From assembly GCF_001375495.1 (NCBI RefSeq), contig NZ_LN831057.1, positions 124,001 through 188,000 on the forward strand: a DNA stretch of 64,000 nt. The letters run 5' to 3'. The first letter of the stretch is position 1. Every line of letters starts with the position of its first letter. Of this stretch, positions 42,157 through 51,649 are shown one piece after another. The notes below the pieces were generated by a model that did no database searches, was not told the origin of the DNA, and worked only from the letters and a program-made list of their open reading frames with translations. The translations under genes were made by a program, and so were the position numbers. The DNA is from Flaviflexus massiliensis. GTDB taxonomy: Bacteria; Actinomycetota; Actinomycetes; Actinomycetales; Actinomycetaceae.

Positions 42157-43698
42157 ATGGAACACGAGACTGTTTACGTTGTTGATAACGGGGCGCAATA
42201 CGCTCAACTCATAGCCCGGCGCGTGCGCGAAGCAGGTTACTACTCGGAGATCGTGCCACACACGATCGAGACCGACCGGTTGCTGGAGAAGAACCCTGCC
42301 GCGATCATCCTTTCCGGTGGGCCCTCCTCGGTGTACGAGGAAGGTGCCCCCAGCCTCGACAAGAACCTGCTCGAAGCAGGCGTACCCGTTCTTGGTATTT
42401 GTTACGGCTTCCAGTCCATGGCTGCGGCACTCGGCGGAAAGGTCGACAAGACCGGGGAACGCGAATATGGGCATACGGACGTTGAACTCACGGGTGGCCT
42501 CATGGGTGGGGACTCGCAGCAGTCGGTGTGGATGAGCCACGGCGATGCCGTCTCCGTTGCTCCCGAAGGGTTCACCGTCACCGCAACTTCGCAGGGTGCC
42601 CCTGTGGCCGCCTTCGAAGATCCGGAACGGAAACTGTACGGCGTGCAGTGGCACCCCGAAGTTCGCCACACCCCCGGCGGCCAGGCACTCCTGGAACGCT
42701 TCCTCCGCGAAGGAGCGGGACTGGAAGCAAACTGGTCGACTGGCTCGATCATTGACGAGCAGGTCGCCCGCATCAAAGCCCAGATCGGCTCCGACAAGGT
42801 GATTTGTGGGCTCTCGGGCGGCGTTGACTCTGCGGTCGCGGCAGCGCTCGTGCACAAGGCTGTTGGTGACCAGCTCACCTGCGTCTTTGTCGATCACGGA
42901 CTTCTTCGCCAGGGAGAGCGTGAGCAGGTGGAGCGCGACTTCGTTGAGGCGATCGGCGTCAAGCTCATCACCGTTGACGACTCTGCGACCTTCCTCGACG
43001 CCCTCATCGGCGTCACCGATCCGGAAGAGAAGCGCAAGACCATCGGTCGCGAGTTCATTCGCTCCTTCGAGCGGGCCGCCCGCCTCGTTTCGGAAGAAGA
43101 AGGCGGCGTGAAATTCCTCGTGCAGGGCACCCTCTACCCGGACGTTGTTGAGTCCGGTGGGGGAGAGGGCGCTGCAAATATCAAGTCCCACCACAACGTG
43201 GGTGGCCTTCCCGACGATCTCGAGTTCGAACTGTGTGAGCCCCTGCGCGACCTGTTTAAGGACGAAGTGCGGGCCGTTGGTCGTGAACTCGGCATCCCCG
43301 AGGCTATCGTTGGTCGCCAGCCGTTCCCGGGCCCCGGTCTCGGCATCCGCATCATCGGTGAGGTGACGAAGGAGCGTCTCGACATTCTTCGCCGCGCCGA
43401 CTTTATCGTCCGTGAGGAACTCACCGCGGCGGGTCTCGACAGCGAAATTTGGCAGTGCCCGGTGGTGCTCTTGGCCGATGTGCGCTCGGTTGGTGTGCAG
43501 GGCGACGGTCGTACCTACGGCCACCCGATCGTCCTGCGTCCCGTCTCTTCGGAGGATGCGATGACCGCGGACTGGTCCCGCCTACCCTACGACGTCATCG
43601 CCAAGATCTCGAACCGCATCACCAACTCGGTCTCAGAGATCAACCGAGTTGTTGTTGATGTCACCTCCAAGCCCCCCGGCACCATCGAGTGGGAGTAA
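42157..43698 (+). CDS. guaA: GMP synthase (glutamine-hydrolysing)
   Basis: 513 residues. Converts XMP to GMP with glutamine and ATP, the last step of guanine nucleotide synthesis. The glutaminase domain has [28 protein letters not shown], the nucleophile Cys in [13 protein letters not shown] and the His/Glu of [10 protein letters not shown]. The ATP-pyrophosphatase domain has [14 protein letters not shown]. The C-terminal dimerisation part ends [11 protein letters not shown], as is standard. Complete and unremarkable. Confidence 0.97.
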   Translation: MEHETVYVVDNGAQYAQLIARRVREAGYYSEIVPHTIETDRLLEKNPAAIILSGGPSSVYEEGAPSLDKNLLEAGVPVLGICYGFQSMAAALGGKVDKTGEREYGHTDVELTGGLMGGDSQQSVWMSHGDAVSVAPEGFTVTATSQGAPVAAFEDPERKLYGVQWHPEVRHTPGGQALLERFLREGAGLEANWSTGSIIDEQVARIKAQIGSDKVICGLSGGVDSAVAAALVHKAVGDQLTCVFVDHGLLRQGEREQVERDFVEAIGVKLITVDDSATFLDALIGVTDPEEKRKTIGREFIRSFERAARLVSEEEGGVKFLVQGTLYPDVVESGGGEGAANIKSHHNVGGLPDDLEFELCEPLRDLFKDEVRAVGRELGIPEAIVGRQPFPGPGLGIRIIGEVTKERLDILRRADFIVREELTAAGLDSEIWQCPVVLLADVRSVGVQGDGRTYGHPIVLRPVSSEDAMTADWSRLPYDVIAKISNRITNSVSEINRVVVDVTSKPPGTIEWE

Positions 43699-43738
43699 AC
43701 CCCGCCGACATGACATAACCAGGCGTTTAAGCGTGGAA

Positions 43739-43767
43739 GGTGTAGGCCAGCAATGCTGGCCTACACC
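43739..43767 (+). terminator. Near-continuous palindrome after guaA
   Basis: GGTGTAGGCCAGCA and TGCTGGCCTACACC are exact complements separated by a single A, 40 bases after the guaA stop. In RNA it forms a hairpin of 11-12 pairs with a small loop. It lacks a T-run. It is probably the guaA terminator, though a DNA-binding palindrome is possible. Confidence 0.65.
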
Positions 43768-44376
43768 CATGTCTGTGGCAGAGCCGAAGATCAGCGACGA
43801 GGATTCGAATGCATAGCGCAGGGAACGACGGTTCGATGGCTGGTTTCTTGACTTCTTTCCCGGGTGGGGACTCGCAGTTAGAGCTCATGGGCACAGGTGG
43901 ATCTGATGGCGGCGTGATGACTAATCGGTTTCTTGACCGAAAAACAACATTTCTATGGGTTCCCCTCGACACTTGGCTGGTGATTCAGGACACCGCATGA
44001 AGTGGTGCGGGGTGAAAACCCGGGACCAATGTCCTCACTTTAGTCAGTGAAGCTGGGACATTTGGGAGATAAGGATACGGATTTGGGACCTTCGTCTGTC
44101 ATTATTTTTGTGAATATATTCGTGTAAATGTATAAAAGATGGGGTTATTGTCCCAATTTTGTGAATGAATATGAGGCGCGGATCATCTGAAGTGTGACGC
44201 TGGACATGTGAGGTAACTTTTTGTTACCGAGAATCCGCCAAATCTTCCACATTTGTGCCCTGCCGCGATATGCATACTTGTTGACCAATTCGTGGCCTCC
44301 TAAATTGGAGTCAACAGAGCAAGCAAGGGTTTGCTCGACAAACCGGAGCGACGAGGTTGCCCCGAAGGAGGAAGAA
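43768..44376. other. Gene-poor region with IS-end-like TGGGAC motifs
   Basis: About 600 bases with no convincing gene; a 63-codon frame at 43809-44000 has no support. Between about 44025 and 44155 the motifs GGGACCAATGTCC, TGGGACATTTGGG, TTTGGGACC and TTGTCCCAAT recur in both orientations, and 44094-44170 is AT-rich. This could be the worn end of an insertion sequence, but no transposase remnant is readable. Near 44278-44306, TTGTTG and TAAATT are spaced by 17 bases and may drive the next gene. Confidence 0.4.
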
Positions 44377-44889
44377 ATGTTCACAAAGCTTGGGAAGATC
44401 ACCGGCATCATCACCCTAATCTTTGGTGTCCTGTTCGTGGGAACCGGTGGCGTTGCCTGGGGACTGGTCACGAGCCAGCTCAAGGCGGAAGACATCACCG
44501 TATCTGCCGATGCATCGTTCGCAGCCGGCAAGCAGGTCTCCGGCCCCATCTCCGCCTACGCTCAGGCAGAGGTCATCAACAAGCACGCCCTCGCCATCTC
44601 CGGCGGAGAAACCTACGCCACCCTCGGTGCGCTCGCCAACGAAGCTGAAGAAGCAGGCGACACCGCAGCTGCCGAAGAGTACCAGGCACAGCGCACGACG
44701 ATGATGAACGCTTCGTTCCTCCGCTCCTCGCTGTTCACCTCGGTCCTCGCCTACGGCGTGTCCCTCTTCGCCATCGGTGTTGGTGTCTGGATGCTCCTCA
44801 TGGGAACCACGATGGTTGTTGGAGCCCGCAAGGAAGATGACGTTGTCGAAGGTGCTCGGGTCACCCGTGAAACGGGGGATGCTCGCTAG
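44377..44889 (+). CDS. Two-helix membrane protein (family misnamed LigA dioxygenase)
   Basis: 170 residues. Starts at the ATG at 44377 behind AAGGAGG. Helix 1 (TGIITLIFGVLFVGTGGVAWG) is followed by an extracytoplasmic part with ADASFAAGKQVSGPISAYAQA, KHALAISGGETYATLGAL and EEYQAQRTTMMNASFLRSSL, then helix 2 (AYGVSLFAIGVGVWMLLMGT) and a charged tail. Similar actinobacterial proteins are often labelled aromatic ring-opening dioxygenase LigA; nothing here supports an enzyme, and the label looks like an old annotation error. It is a single gene with its own terminator. Role unknown. Confidence 0.75.
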   Translation: MFTKLGKITGIITLIFGVLFVGTGGVAWGLVTSQLKAEDITVSADASFAAGKQVSGPISAYAQAEVINKHALAISGGETYATLGALANEAEEAGDTAAAEEYQAQRTTMMNASFLRSSLFTSVLAYGVSLFAIGVGVWMLLMGTTMVVGARKEDDVVEGARVTRETGDAR

Positions 44890-44947
44890 TCCACCTGGTG
44901 CACCCAGCCGGGAAGCATCACACGACCACTCAAACAGTTAGCCACAG

Positions 44948-44979
44948 GGAAGGCGCACGGCACAGGCCATGCGCCTTCC
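44948..44979 (+). terminator. Terminator after the two-helix membrane protein
   Basis: GGAAGGCGCA (44948-44957) and TGCGCCTTCC (44970-44979) pair around a 12-base loop and are followed by TCGTTCTTTAT. Confidence 0.75.
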
Positions 44980-44989
44980 TCGTTCTTTA

Positions 44990-45023
44990 TCGAATAACTA
45001 GCTTGCTTTGTCGAATGACTAGC
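44990..45023. repeat. 13-bp direct repeats 21 bp apart
   Basis: TCGAATAACTAGC (44990-45002) and TCGAATGACTAGC (45011-45023) match at 12 of 13 positions with a 21-base offset, two turns of the helix. The spacing suits two protomers on one face of DNA. They lie between two small membrane-protein genes. Confidence 0.65.
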
Positions 45024-45173
45024 CCGGGAAAGGCGTGATGGTCACGGCCTTATCCGAGCCGTCATTGGGTCGTGAGAAGGGTCTGCGAACGGGGTGTGTC
45101 ATGTGGGTAAACTCTCCGCAAAACGACAGGGCGGAGTTCGAAGTGGTCCGAGTCAGCCGATAGGCTGACAGGC

Positions 45174-45509
45174 ATGGACATTCTGCAAACAGTTCTCGTC
45201 ATCCTCCACCTCCTGTGCTGGGCACTTGCCTTCGGTTACGCAGTCTCCGGCATCAAGTCCGAAGCCATGCCCAAGGGAGTCCTTCACGGAGTTCTCGGCG
45301 CGCTCCTCACCGGACTGCTCCTCGTTGGCGTGGCAGAGATGCGTGACGTCGACGTCAACCACATGAAGATCGGCATCAAACTCCTCGTTGCACTCATTGC
45401 GACCGGCATGGCGATCTGGGGTGGCCGCCAGGAGAAGGTGAGCAAGGGCTTCATCGGTGGCATTGCTGGCCTCATCGCCGTTAACGTCATTATCGCAGTC
45501 GCCGTCTAG
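45174..45509 (+). CDS. Small four-helix membrane protein
   Basis: 111 residues, mostly hydrophobic: four helices (VLVILHLLCWALAFGYAV, GVLHGVLGALLTGLLLVGV, IGIKLLVALIATGMAIWGG and FIGGIAGLIAVNVIIAVAV) with short charged loops. No signal peptide and no recognised domain. Small membrane proteins of this kind are seen upstream of pcrA in related actinobacteria, but no function is known to me. A stem-loop follows before pcrA. The ribosome-binding site before the ATG is poor. Confidence 0.7.
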   Translation: MDILQTVLVILHLLCWALAFGYAVSGIKSEAMPKGVLHGVLGALLTGLLLVGVAEMRDVDVNHMKIGIKLLVALIATGMAIWGGRQEKVSKGFIGGIAGLIAVNVIIAVAV

Positions 45510-45561
45510 TACGTCGCCCAGTCCCGGCACTGCTGGGACCGCCATGGCACAATCATGAATG

Positions 45562-45594
45562 ATCGGACCGTTATCGATACGCTGACGGTCCGAT
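45562..45594 (+). promoter_or_regulatory. 10-bp perfect inverted repeat before pcrA
   Basis: ATCGGACCGT (45562-45571) and ACGGTCCGAT (45585-45594) pair around a 13-base spacer holding ATCGAT. It ends 30 bases before the pcrA ATG and 85 bases after the previous stop. It could terminate the small gene or be an operator for pcrA; it is not a typical LexA box. Confidence 0.5.
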
Positions 45595-45624
45595 AATCTT
45601 CCCCTCCACGCAGATAAGAAAGCT

Positions 45625-48201
45625 ATGTCTTCGCAACCTCTTTCAGCACTCGACCGGCTCCGACAGAAAGTGGCGGCCCAGGCCGCCGCAGCTAAGCAGG
45701 TGAAGCCTGCCGAGAAGAGCCCGCGCGAACCTTCCGCCCCGAGCTTCACCGGAGCGCAGGGGAGTGCGGAGCGGCTGACGGAGGGGCTCAACCCGCAGCA
45801 GAGAGACGCCGTCGTGCACGAGGGTAGTCCGCTTCTCGTGATCGCCGGTGCCGGCTCGGGTAAGACCCGCGTGCTCACCCACAGGATCGCCTACCTTGTT
45901 GAAACAGGTAGGGCCCGCCCCGGCGAAATCCTCGCCATCACCTTCACGAACAAGGCTGCGAAGGAAATGAGGGAGCGGCTCGAGGGTCTGCTGGGTTCGG
46001 TTGCGAACCGGATGTGGATCTCCACCTTCCACTCCGCCTGCGTACGAATCCTGCGCGCCGAACACGAGGCGCTGGGAATGCGCTCAACGTTCACGATCTA
46101 CGACTCGGCGGACTCACTAAGGCTCATGAACCAGGTATGCCGAGAAGAAGCCATCGATTCACGAGTTGCGACACCGAAGTCTCTGCTGCGCAGAATCTCG
46201 GACCTGAAGAACGAACTCATCGACCCCGATGACTTTGCGCAGAAGATCAACGATCCGTCTGATGTGACCGTGGCGGCCGCCTACCGTGCATACCAGGACA
46301 GGCTCAAGCAGGCGAACGCTCTCGACTTCGATGACATCATCATGACGACCGTCAATTTGCTGCAGGCCCACCCTCTCATCACCGAGCACTACCAGCGCCG
46401 CTTCCGCCACATTCTCGTTGACGAGTACCAGGACACGAACCACGCCCAGTACGTTCTCATCAAGGTGCTGACCGGTACGGGTGAGAACCAGGGTGAGCTC
46501 ACCGTTGTGGGTGACGCAGACCAGTCCATCTACGCGTTCCGTGGCGCCACGATCCGCAACATCGAGTCGTTCGAGGATGACTACCCCAACGCCACCTCGA
46601 TCCTGCTCGAGCAAAACTACCGGTCGACGCAAAATATTCTGACCGCCGCCAATGCCGTTATTGCTAACAATCCGAACCGCAGAGCGAAGAGGCTCTGGAC
46701 CGACCAGGGTGCGGGCGACAAGGTTATTGGCTACGTTGCGGACTCCGAGCACGACGAGGCACGGTTCCTTATCGAAGAACTCGAAGCCCTGCACCCCAAG
46801 CGCAAGTGGGCCGATATCGCGATCTTCTACCGCGCCAACGCGCAGTCGCGCGCCATTGAAGAGATGCTCATCCGTGCCGGCATCCCCTACCGCCTCATCG
46901 GTGGAACCCGCTTCTACGAGCGCAAGGAAATCAAGGACGCGCTCGCCTACCTCCAGGTCGTCGCCAACCCCGACGACACGGTCGCGCTCCGCCGCATCTT
47001 CAACACCCCGCGCCGCGGACTTGGCGCGAAAGCCGAAGAGGCCGTTGCCACCCATGCGCAGCGCTACGGCATGTCCTTCGGTGGCGCACTCGCCGACGTC
47101 AAGAACCCCGACAGCCCCCGAGGGGCCGTCGCGGGGCTCGCCACCCGGGCGGAGAACACCATCGTTGACTTCAGGACCATCCTGGAAGAGGCGGGGGAGA
47201 TGATGGCGAACGGATCCGCCCCTGCCGACATTCTCGACGAACTGATGGCGAAGTCCGGTTACATGGTTGAGCTCCGCAACTCCGAAGACCCCCAGGACGA
47301 AGCGAGGGTCGACAACCTGGCGGAACTCCATTCGGTGGCAACCGAGTTCAAGACAACGAACCCGGAGGCAGGACTTGGAGAATTCCTCGAGCACGTCGCA
47401 CTCGTGTCCGACTCCGATCAGCTTCCCGATGAGGACCAGAGCGACGGTGAAGTGACGCTCATGACCGTCCACACCGCCAAGGGTCTCGAATTCCCCACGG
47501 TCTTTGTCACGGGACTCGAAGACGGCACCTTCCCCCACATGAGGTCACTCGCCGATCCCTTTGAACTCTCGGAAGAACGGCGACTCGCCTACGTGGCACT
47601 CACGAGGGCGCGCGAAACGCTCTACATCACCCGCGCCGCAGTGCGCAGCCAGTGGGGAGCACCCCAGGAACTCCCGCCCTCCCGATTCCTCGACGAAATC
47701 CCCGATGAACTCGTGGACTGGCGCAGGGAATACTCGGCCGGTGACGTTCTTAGGCGGTCCAGCTCATCTCGATACTCCCGCCCAGACTTCACCTCCGGAA
47801 GCGGCAGCGGCTCCTACGGCGGCGGCTCCACGACCGGCAAGGTCAAGCCGGGCAGGCTCGACGGTGGCCCCAAGCGCAAGCCCGCCACCAAGCCCCAAGA
47901 TTCACTCAGCGCGGCAGACATGGAGAAGATCAAGGCCCGCCAGGCCGAACTCGAGGCCGAGCGGAAGGCAGCAGCTGAAGAAGCGAAGGCCGCACGCGCC
48001 GAAAAGGCGAAGAAGGAAGAGGAAAGCCTCGGAGAGCTCGCCAACCTCAAGGTCGGTGACACCGTCATCCACGCCAAGTTCGGTGCGGGAACCGTGCAGG
48101 ACCTCGAGGGCGCGGGAGCAAACCGTGTCGCCAAGGTTCAGTTCGACGGAAAGACAAAGCGCCTCATGCTGGCCATGGCGCCACTGAGCCTGCCCGAATA
48201 A
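45625..48201 (+). CDS. pcrA: ATP-dependent DNA helicase PcrA/UvrD
   Basis: 858 residues. 3'-5' SF1A helicase for nucleotide excision repair and clearing of RecA or stalled polymerases. After an Ala/Lys-rich N-terminal extension of about 45 residues come the Q-motif region LNPQQRDAV, Walker A VIAGAGSGKTRVL, motif II VDEYQDTNHAQY, motif III VGDADQSIYAFRGA, motif IV EQNYRST, motif V MTVHTAKGLEFP and motif VI RRLAYVALTRAR. The C-terminus ends in a PcrA Tudor-like domain (VGDTVIHAKFGAGTV). A Gly/Ser-rich linker precedes it. A strong terminator follows. Confidence 0.96.
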   Translation: MSSQPLSALDRLRQKVAAQAAAAKQVKPAEKSPREPSAPSFTGAQGSAERLTEGLNPQQRDAVVHEGSPLLVIAGAGSGKTRVLTHRIAYLVETGRARPGEILAITFTNKAAKEMRERLEGLLGSVANRMWISTFHSACVRILRAEHEALGMRSTFTIYDSADSLRLMNQVCREEAIDSRVATPKSLLRRISDLKNELIDPDDFAQKINDPSDVTVAAAYRAYQDRLKQANALDFDDIIMTTVNLLQAHPLITEHYQRRFRHILVDEYQDTNHAQYVLIKVLTGTGENQGELTVVGDADQSIYAFRGATIRNIESFEDDYPNATSILLEQNYRSTQNILTAANAVIANNPNRRAKRLWTDQGAGDKVIGYVADSEHDEARFLIEELEALHPKRKWADIAIFYRANAQSRAIEEMLIRAGIPYRLIGGTRFYERKEIKDALAYLQVVANPDDTVALRRIFNTPRRGLGAKAEEAVATHAQRYGMSFGGALADVKNPDSPRGAVAGLATRAENTIVDFRTILEEAGEMMANGSAPADILDELMAKSGYMVELRNSEDPQDEARVDNLAELHSVATEFKTTNPEAGLGEFLEHVALVSDSDQLPDEDQSDGEVTLMTVHTAKGLEFPTVFVTGLEDGTFPHMRSLADPFELSEERRLAYVALTRARETLYITRAAVRSQWGAPQELPPSRFLDEIPDELVDWRREYSAGDVLRRSSSSRYSRPDFTSGSGSGSYGGGSTTGKVKPGRLDGGPKRKPATKPQDSLSAADMEKIKARQAELEAERKAAAEEAKAARAEKAKKEEESLGELANLKVGDTVIHAKFGAGTVQDLEGAGANRVAKVQFDGKTKRLMLAMAPLSLPE

Positions 48202-48232
48202 AAACCGCTCTCAGAATAATCGAGCACAGCAC

Positions 48233-48282
48233 GTAGCTGGTCCGTCAATTTCAATTATTGACCGACCAGCTACATGCTTTTT
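48233..48282 (+). terminator. Terminator of pcrA
   Basis: GTAGCTGGTC-C-GTCAAT pairs with ATTGAC-C-GACCAGCTAC (16 pairs, one mismatch) from 48233 to 48273 and is followed by a T5 run at 48278-48282. It is a textbook intrinsic terminator. Confidence 0.9.
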
Positions 48283-48449
48283 CGCTCGGTTATTTACATT
48301 GAGTGCGACTCATTCACACCCGTCACATTAGTATCAGCAAACCAGTGAATTTGGCTCAGGAACCGCAGAAATGTGCTGGTAAACGGCGAGTCACCCTCCC
48401 GCCCGTTCCCCGCCGCGAACTATGGTGGAGCGAGAGAAGAGGGGGACAG

Positions 48450-50387
48450 ATGACCGCTGAAACACGGGGACGAGCGAGGCGGCCTCGCCGTCACCCCATG
48501 GCAGATCCGGGTGGCATGATCGGCGGACTGGATGGCTTGCGTGCGCTCGCGGTCATTGCCGTTGTCATTTACCACATCACTTCGGGAGCCCTGCCCGGTG
48601 GCTTCCTCGGCGTCGATATCTTCTTTGTCGTCTCCGGATTCCTCATCACCACGCTGCTGCTGCGCGAGGTGCGAAAAACTAAGCGAATTGATCTGAAGGG
48701 CTTCTGGATCAGAAGAGCCCGCAGGCTCCTCCCCGCCCTCCTATTCCTCGTTATCACCGTGGTGCCGGTCGCCGGCATGGTCAACCGCGATCTGCTGGTC
48801 GGAATTGGCCGGCAGGTGCTCGGTGCTCTCACATTCTCATCGAACTGGCTGGAGATCGCTCACGGTTCCTCCTACTTCGATCAGACCTCCCCGCTCCTGT
48901 TTAAGAACTTCTGGTCGCTTGCGGTGGAGGAACAGTTCTATCTCCTCTGGCCACTGATTTTCCTTGCGGTCATTGTGCTGGTGCGCACATGGCGGGGGAG
49001 AGTCGGCTTGGCGATGAGTTTGGCGCTCTTCTCGGCCGTGCTCATGGCAGTGATCGCCGATCCGCTGAACTTGACCCGCGTCTACTACGGCACCGACACT
49101 CACCTTTTTGGTTTGGCGCTCGGCATTGCTCTCGCTTTCTCGTGGGCACCACCAACGGGTACGTGGCTTGCCGGAACCTGGAGCAAGTACAGCCAGCTCG
49201 CGGGCATCGGTGCCTTCGTCGGGCTCCTCACCCTCATGCTCACCCTGTCCGATCAGTCACTGATCGCCTACCGGGGCGGCATTCTCTTTTCCTCGATCCT
49301 CACGGTTGTTCTGATTGCCGCCATGCTCGCCCCCGGGTCCAAGCTGGCAACGATCTCCGATAACCCTGTTGCGACCTGGATCGGTCATCGCTCGTACGGC
49401 ATCTACCTGTGGCACTGGCCAATCCTCGTTATATTGAGTCTCATCGTTCCCGCAGCCCCCGGCACCGTCACGTTCTGGGTGAGGTCCCTCGTAGCGATTG
49501 CCGTCACCCTGCTCATCTGCGAATTCTCGTTCAAATACATTGAAACCCCGATCAGGAAGAACGGGTTTAGGCAGACCTTGCGGAATGCTCGTGACCACGT
49601 GCTCGAGCGCAGCCCCGTGGCAGTTGGCTTGGCCGTGGCCGGCGTGGTGATGATGACGGGCACGGGCATTGCCGTCGCCGTTGCCCCCGAGAAGTCGTCC
49701 GTTCAACTCGAAATCGAGGAAAACGAGAAACGCTTTGAAGACCAAAACGAGCAAGCCCCGAACCCGGACAAAGACGCACCGGGAGAGAGCGGCGAACAGG
49801 ATCCCGGTCAGGCAGGTGGTGACACCGGTGAAGCGAAGCCCGATGAGACAGCGGGTGGGGAATCACCCGTACCCGGTGGCGACTGGACAATGCCGACCGG
49901 TGAAAACATCACAGCGATCGGTGATTCCCTGATCGTGACGGCCGCCGATGGCCTGGAAGTGACCTTCCCGGGACTGAACTTCATCGCGAAGTCGAATAGG
50001 CAGTGGCATGAAGCTCCCGCACTCGTTGAGCAGGGGCTGAACGACGGCATGATCCGCCGCGCGGTCATCCTCGACTACGGTACGAACGCCGGCATCCCCG
50101 ATCCCCAGGTCGTGCGTGATGTAGTGGAGATGCTGGGGGAGGACCGGATGATCGTGCTCGTGACGATCTATGGCCAGTCCACGTTCATTGATTCCTCGAA
50201 CGAGATTCTCCGGGAGATCGCTTCCGAGTATCCAAATGTTGCGATTGCGGACTGGCATGCTGCCGTAACCGAGAACCCAGGTATGCTCCAAGCTGACCAA
50301 ACCCATCCCAATATTGAAGGAATGTACCTGTTTGCGGAAACGGTCCAGGACGCTTTTGAGACACTTGCGTCCGATGGTGGGAATTAA
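48450..50387 (+). CDS. Acyltransferase-3 membrane protein with SGNH domain (OafA/YrhL-like)
   Basis: 645 residues. The start at 48450 has a GAGGGGGACAG ribosome-binding region; upstream codons are not family-like. The acyltransferase-3 part (about 25-370, 10-11 helices) has GLDGLRALAVIAVVIYHI, LGVDIFFVVSGFLIT, the RRARRLLPAL basic loop and SLAVEEQFYLLWPL. A charged Glu/Gln/Pro/Gly-rich linker leads to an extracellular SGNH-like domain with ITAIGDSLIV (Ser block) and ADQTHPN (Asp-x-x-His block). Such proteins O-acetylate peptidoglycan, teichoic acid or polysaccharide at the surface. It is a single gene, before sucCD. Confidence 0.92.
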   Translation: MTAETRGRARRPRRHPMADPGGMIGGLDGLRALAVIAVVIYHITSGALPGGFLGVDIFFVVSGFLITTLLLREVRKTKRIDLKGFWIRRARRLLPALLFLVITVVPVAGMVNRDLLVGIGRQVLGALTFSSNWLEIAHGSSYFDQTSPLLFKNFWSLAVEEQFYLLWPLIFLAVIVLVRTWRGRVGLAMSLALFSAVLMAVIADPLNLTRVYYGTDTHLFGLALGIALAFSWAPPTGTWLAGTWSKYSQLAGIGAFVGLLTLMLTLSDQSLIAYRGGILFSSILTVVLIAAMLAPGSKLATISDNPVATWIGHRSYGIYLWHWPILVILSLIVPAAPGTVTFWVRSLVAIAVTLLICEFSFKYIETPIRKNGFRQTLRNARDHVLERSPVAVGLAVAGVVMMTGTGIAVAVAPEKSSVQLEIEENEKRFEDQNEQAPNPDKDAPGESGEQDPGQAGGDTGEAKPDETAGGESPVPGGDWTMPTGENITAIGDSLIVTAADGLEVTFPGLNFIAKSNRQWHEAPALVEQGLNDGMIRRAVILDYGTNAGIPDPQVVRDVVEMLGEDRMIVLVTIYGQSTFIDSSNEILREIASEYPNVAIADWHAAVTENPGMLQADQTHPNIEGMYLFAETVQDAFETLASDGGN

Positions 50388-50471
50388 GTCCCGCTCCGGC
50401 TGTGACCTTGCTATCCTGATACGGGTGTTTCGAAGTCGAGACACCGAGTCGTTATGGGAAGGATCTCCTCC

Positions 50472-51635
50472 GTGGACCTCTTCGAGTACCAGGCTCGTGA
50501 CCTATTCGCTAAGCACGGCGTACCCGTGCTGGCAGGTCTCGTAGCTACCACTCCTCAGGAAGCTCGCCAAGCAGCAGAAAAACTCAACTCCAGTCTCTTT
50601 GTCGTCAAAGCCCAGGTCAAGACCGGCGGTCGTGGCAAGGCTGGCGGCGTGAAACTCGCACGTACACCGGAGGAGGTGGAAGAGGCAGCCTCCCAGATTC
50701 TGGGAATGGACATTAAGGGCCACATGGTGCACCGCGTCATGATCGCCGAGGGTGCCGATATTGCGGAAGAATACTATTTCTCCGTCCTGTTGGACCGCTC
50801 CGAGCGACGCTACCTCGCGATGTGCTCGCGCGAGGGCGGCATGGAGATCGAACAGCTCGCAGTCGAACGCCCCGAAGCTCTCGCCCGTATCCCCGTCGAT
50901 CCGACCGTGGGCATCACCGAAGAGGTCGCTCGTGACATCGTCACCCAGGCCGGTTTTGATCAGGAGGATGCCGACAAGATCGTCCCCGTCATCATCTCCC
51001 TGTGGGATGTGTACGTGAAGGAAGATGCCACCCTCGTCGAGGTGAATCCCCTCATCAAGTCCCCAGACGGCGAGATCATTGCTCTCGACGGCAAGGTCTC
51101 CCTCGATGACAATGCTTCCTTCCGTCAGCCCGACCACGAAGCTCTTGTCGACAAGAGCGCCGAGAACCCCCTCGAGGCCAAGGCGAAGGAAAAGGGCCTC
51201 AACTACGTGAAGCTCGAAGGTGGCCAGGTCGGCATCATCGGTAACGGTGCTGGTCTCGTCATGTCCACCCTGGACGTCGTTGCCTACGCTGGCGAACAGT
51301 ACAAGGTTGGTCCCGCCAACTTCCTCGACATCGGTGGCGGTGCGTCCGCCGAGGTCATGGCCAACGGTCTCGACGTCATCCTCGGTGATGACGAGGTGCG
51401 TTCCGTATTCGTCAATGTCTTCGGTGGCATCACCGCCTGTGACGAGGTTGCGAACGGTATCGTCCAGGCCCTCGCCATTCTCGGCGATGCTGCGACCAAG
51501 CCGATCGTGGTCCGTCTCGATGGCAACAACGTGAAGGAGGGACGCCGCATCCTTGTCGAGGCAGCGCATCCCCTCGTCACGATCATGGACACGATGGATG
51601 GCGCGGCCGCGAAGGCCGCCGAGCTTGCGGCGTAA
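50472..51635 (+). CDS. sucC: Succinyl-CoA synthetase beta subunit
   Basis: 387 residues. With SucD it interconverts succinyl-CoA and succinate with ATP formation. I chose the GTG at 50472 ([19 protein letters not shown], the family N-terminus) behind GGGAAGGA, not the ATG at 50454. ATP-grasp features are [20 protein letters not shown] and [19 protein letters not shown]; the C-terminal CoA-ligase domain has [14 protein letters not shown] and [22 protein letters not shown] at 50412-50417 may be the -10 of the promoter. sucD follows after 14 bases. Confidence 0.96.
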   Translation: MDLFEYQARDLFAKHGVPVLAGLVATTPQEARQAAEKLNSSLFVVKAQVKTGGRGKAGGVKLARTPEEVEEAASQILGMDIKGHMVHRVMIAEGADIAEEYYFSVLLDRSERRYLAMCSREGGMEIEQLAVERPEALARIPVDPTVGITEEVARDIVTQAGFDQEDADKIVPVIISLWDVYVKEDATLVEVNPLIKSPDGEIIALDGKVSLDDNASFRQPDHEALVDKSAENPLEAKAKEKGLNYVKLEGGQVGIIGNGAGLVMSTLDVVAYAGEQYKVGPANFLDIGGGASAEVMANGLDVILGDDEVRSVFVNVFGGITACDEVANGIVQALAILGDAATKPIVVRLDGNNVKEGRRILVEAAHPLVTIMDTMDGAAAKAAELAA

Positions 51636-51649
51636 GGAAGAACAACAAC

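Noticed and set aside
41638-43524. 628-codon open frame on the minus strand opposite guaA
   Set aside because: It mirrors a clearly functional guaA, has no family motifs or ribosome-binding site, and long antisense frames are expected in high-GC genes.
43795-43815. TTCGAATCC-like sequence resembling a tRNA T-loop on the minus strand
   Set aside because: Flanking bases do not pair as a T-arm and no acceptor or anticodon stem could be drawn.
43809-44000. 63-codon frame in the gap after guaA
   Set aside because: No ribosome-binding site, no domain, and located in DNA with IS-end-like motifs.
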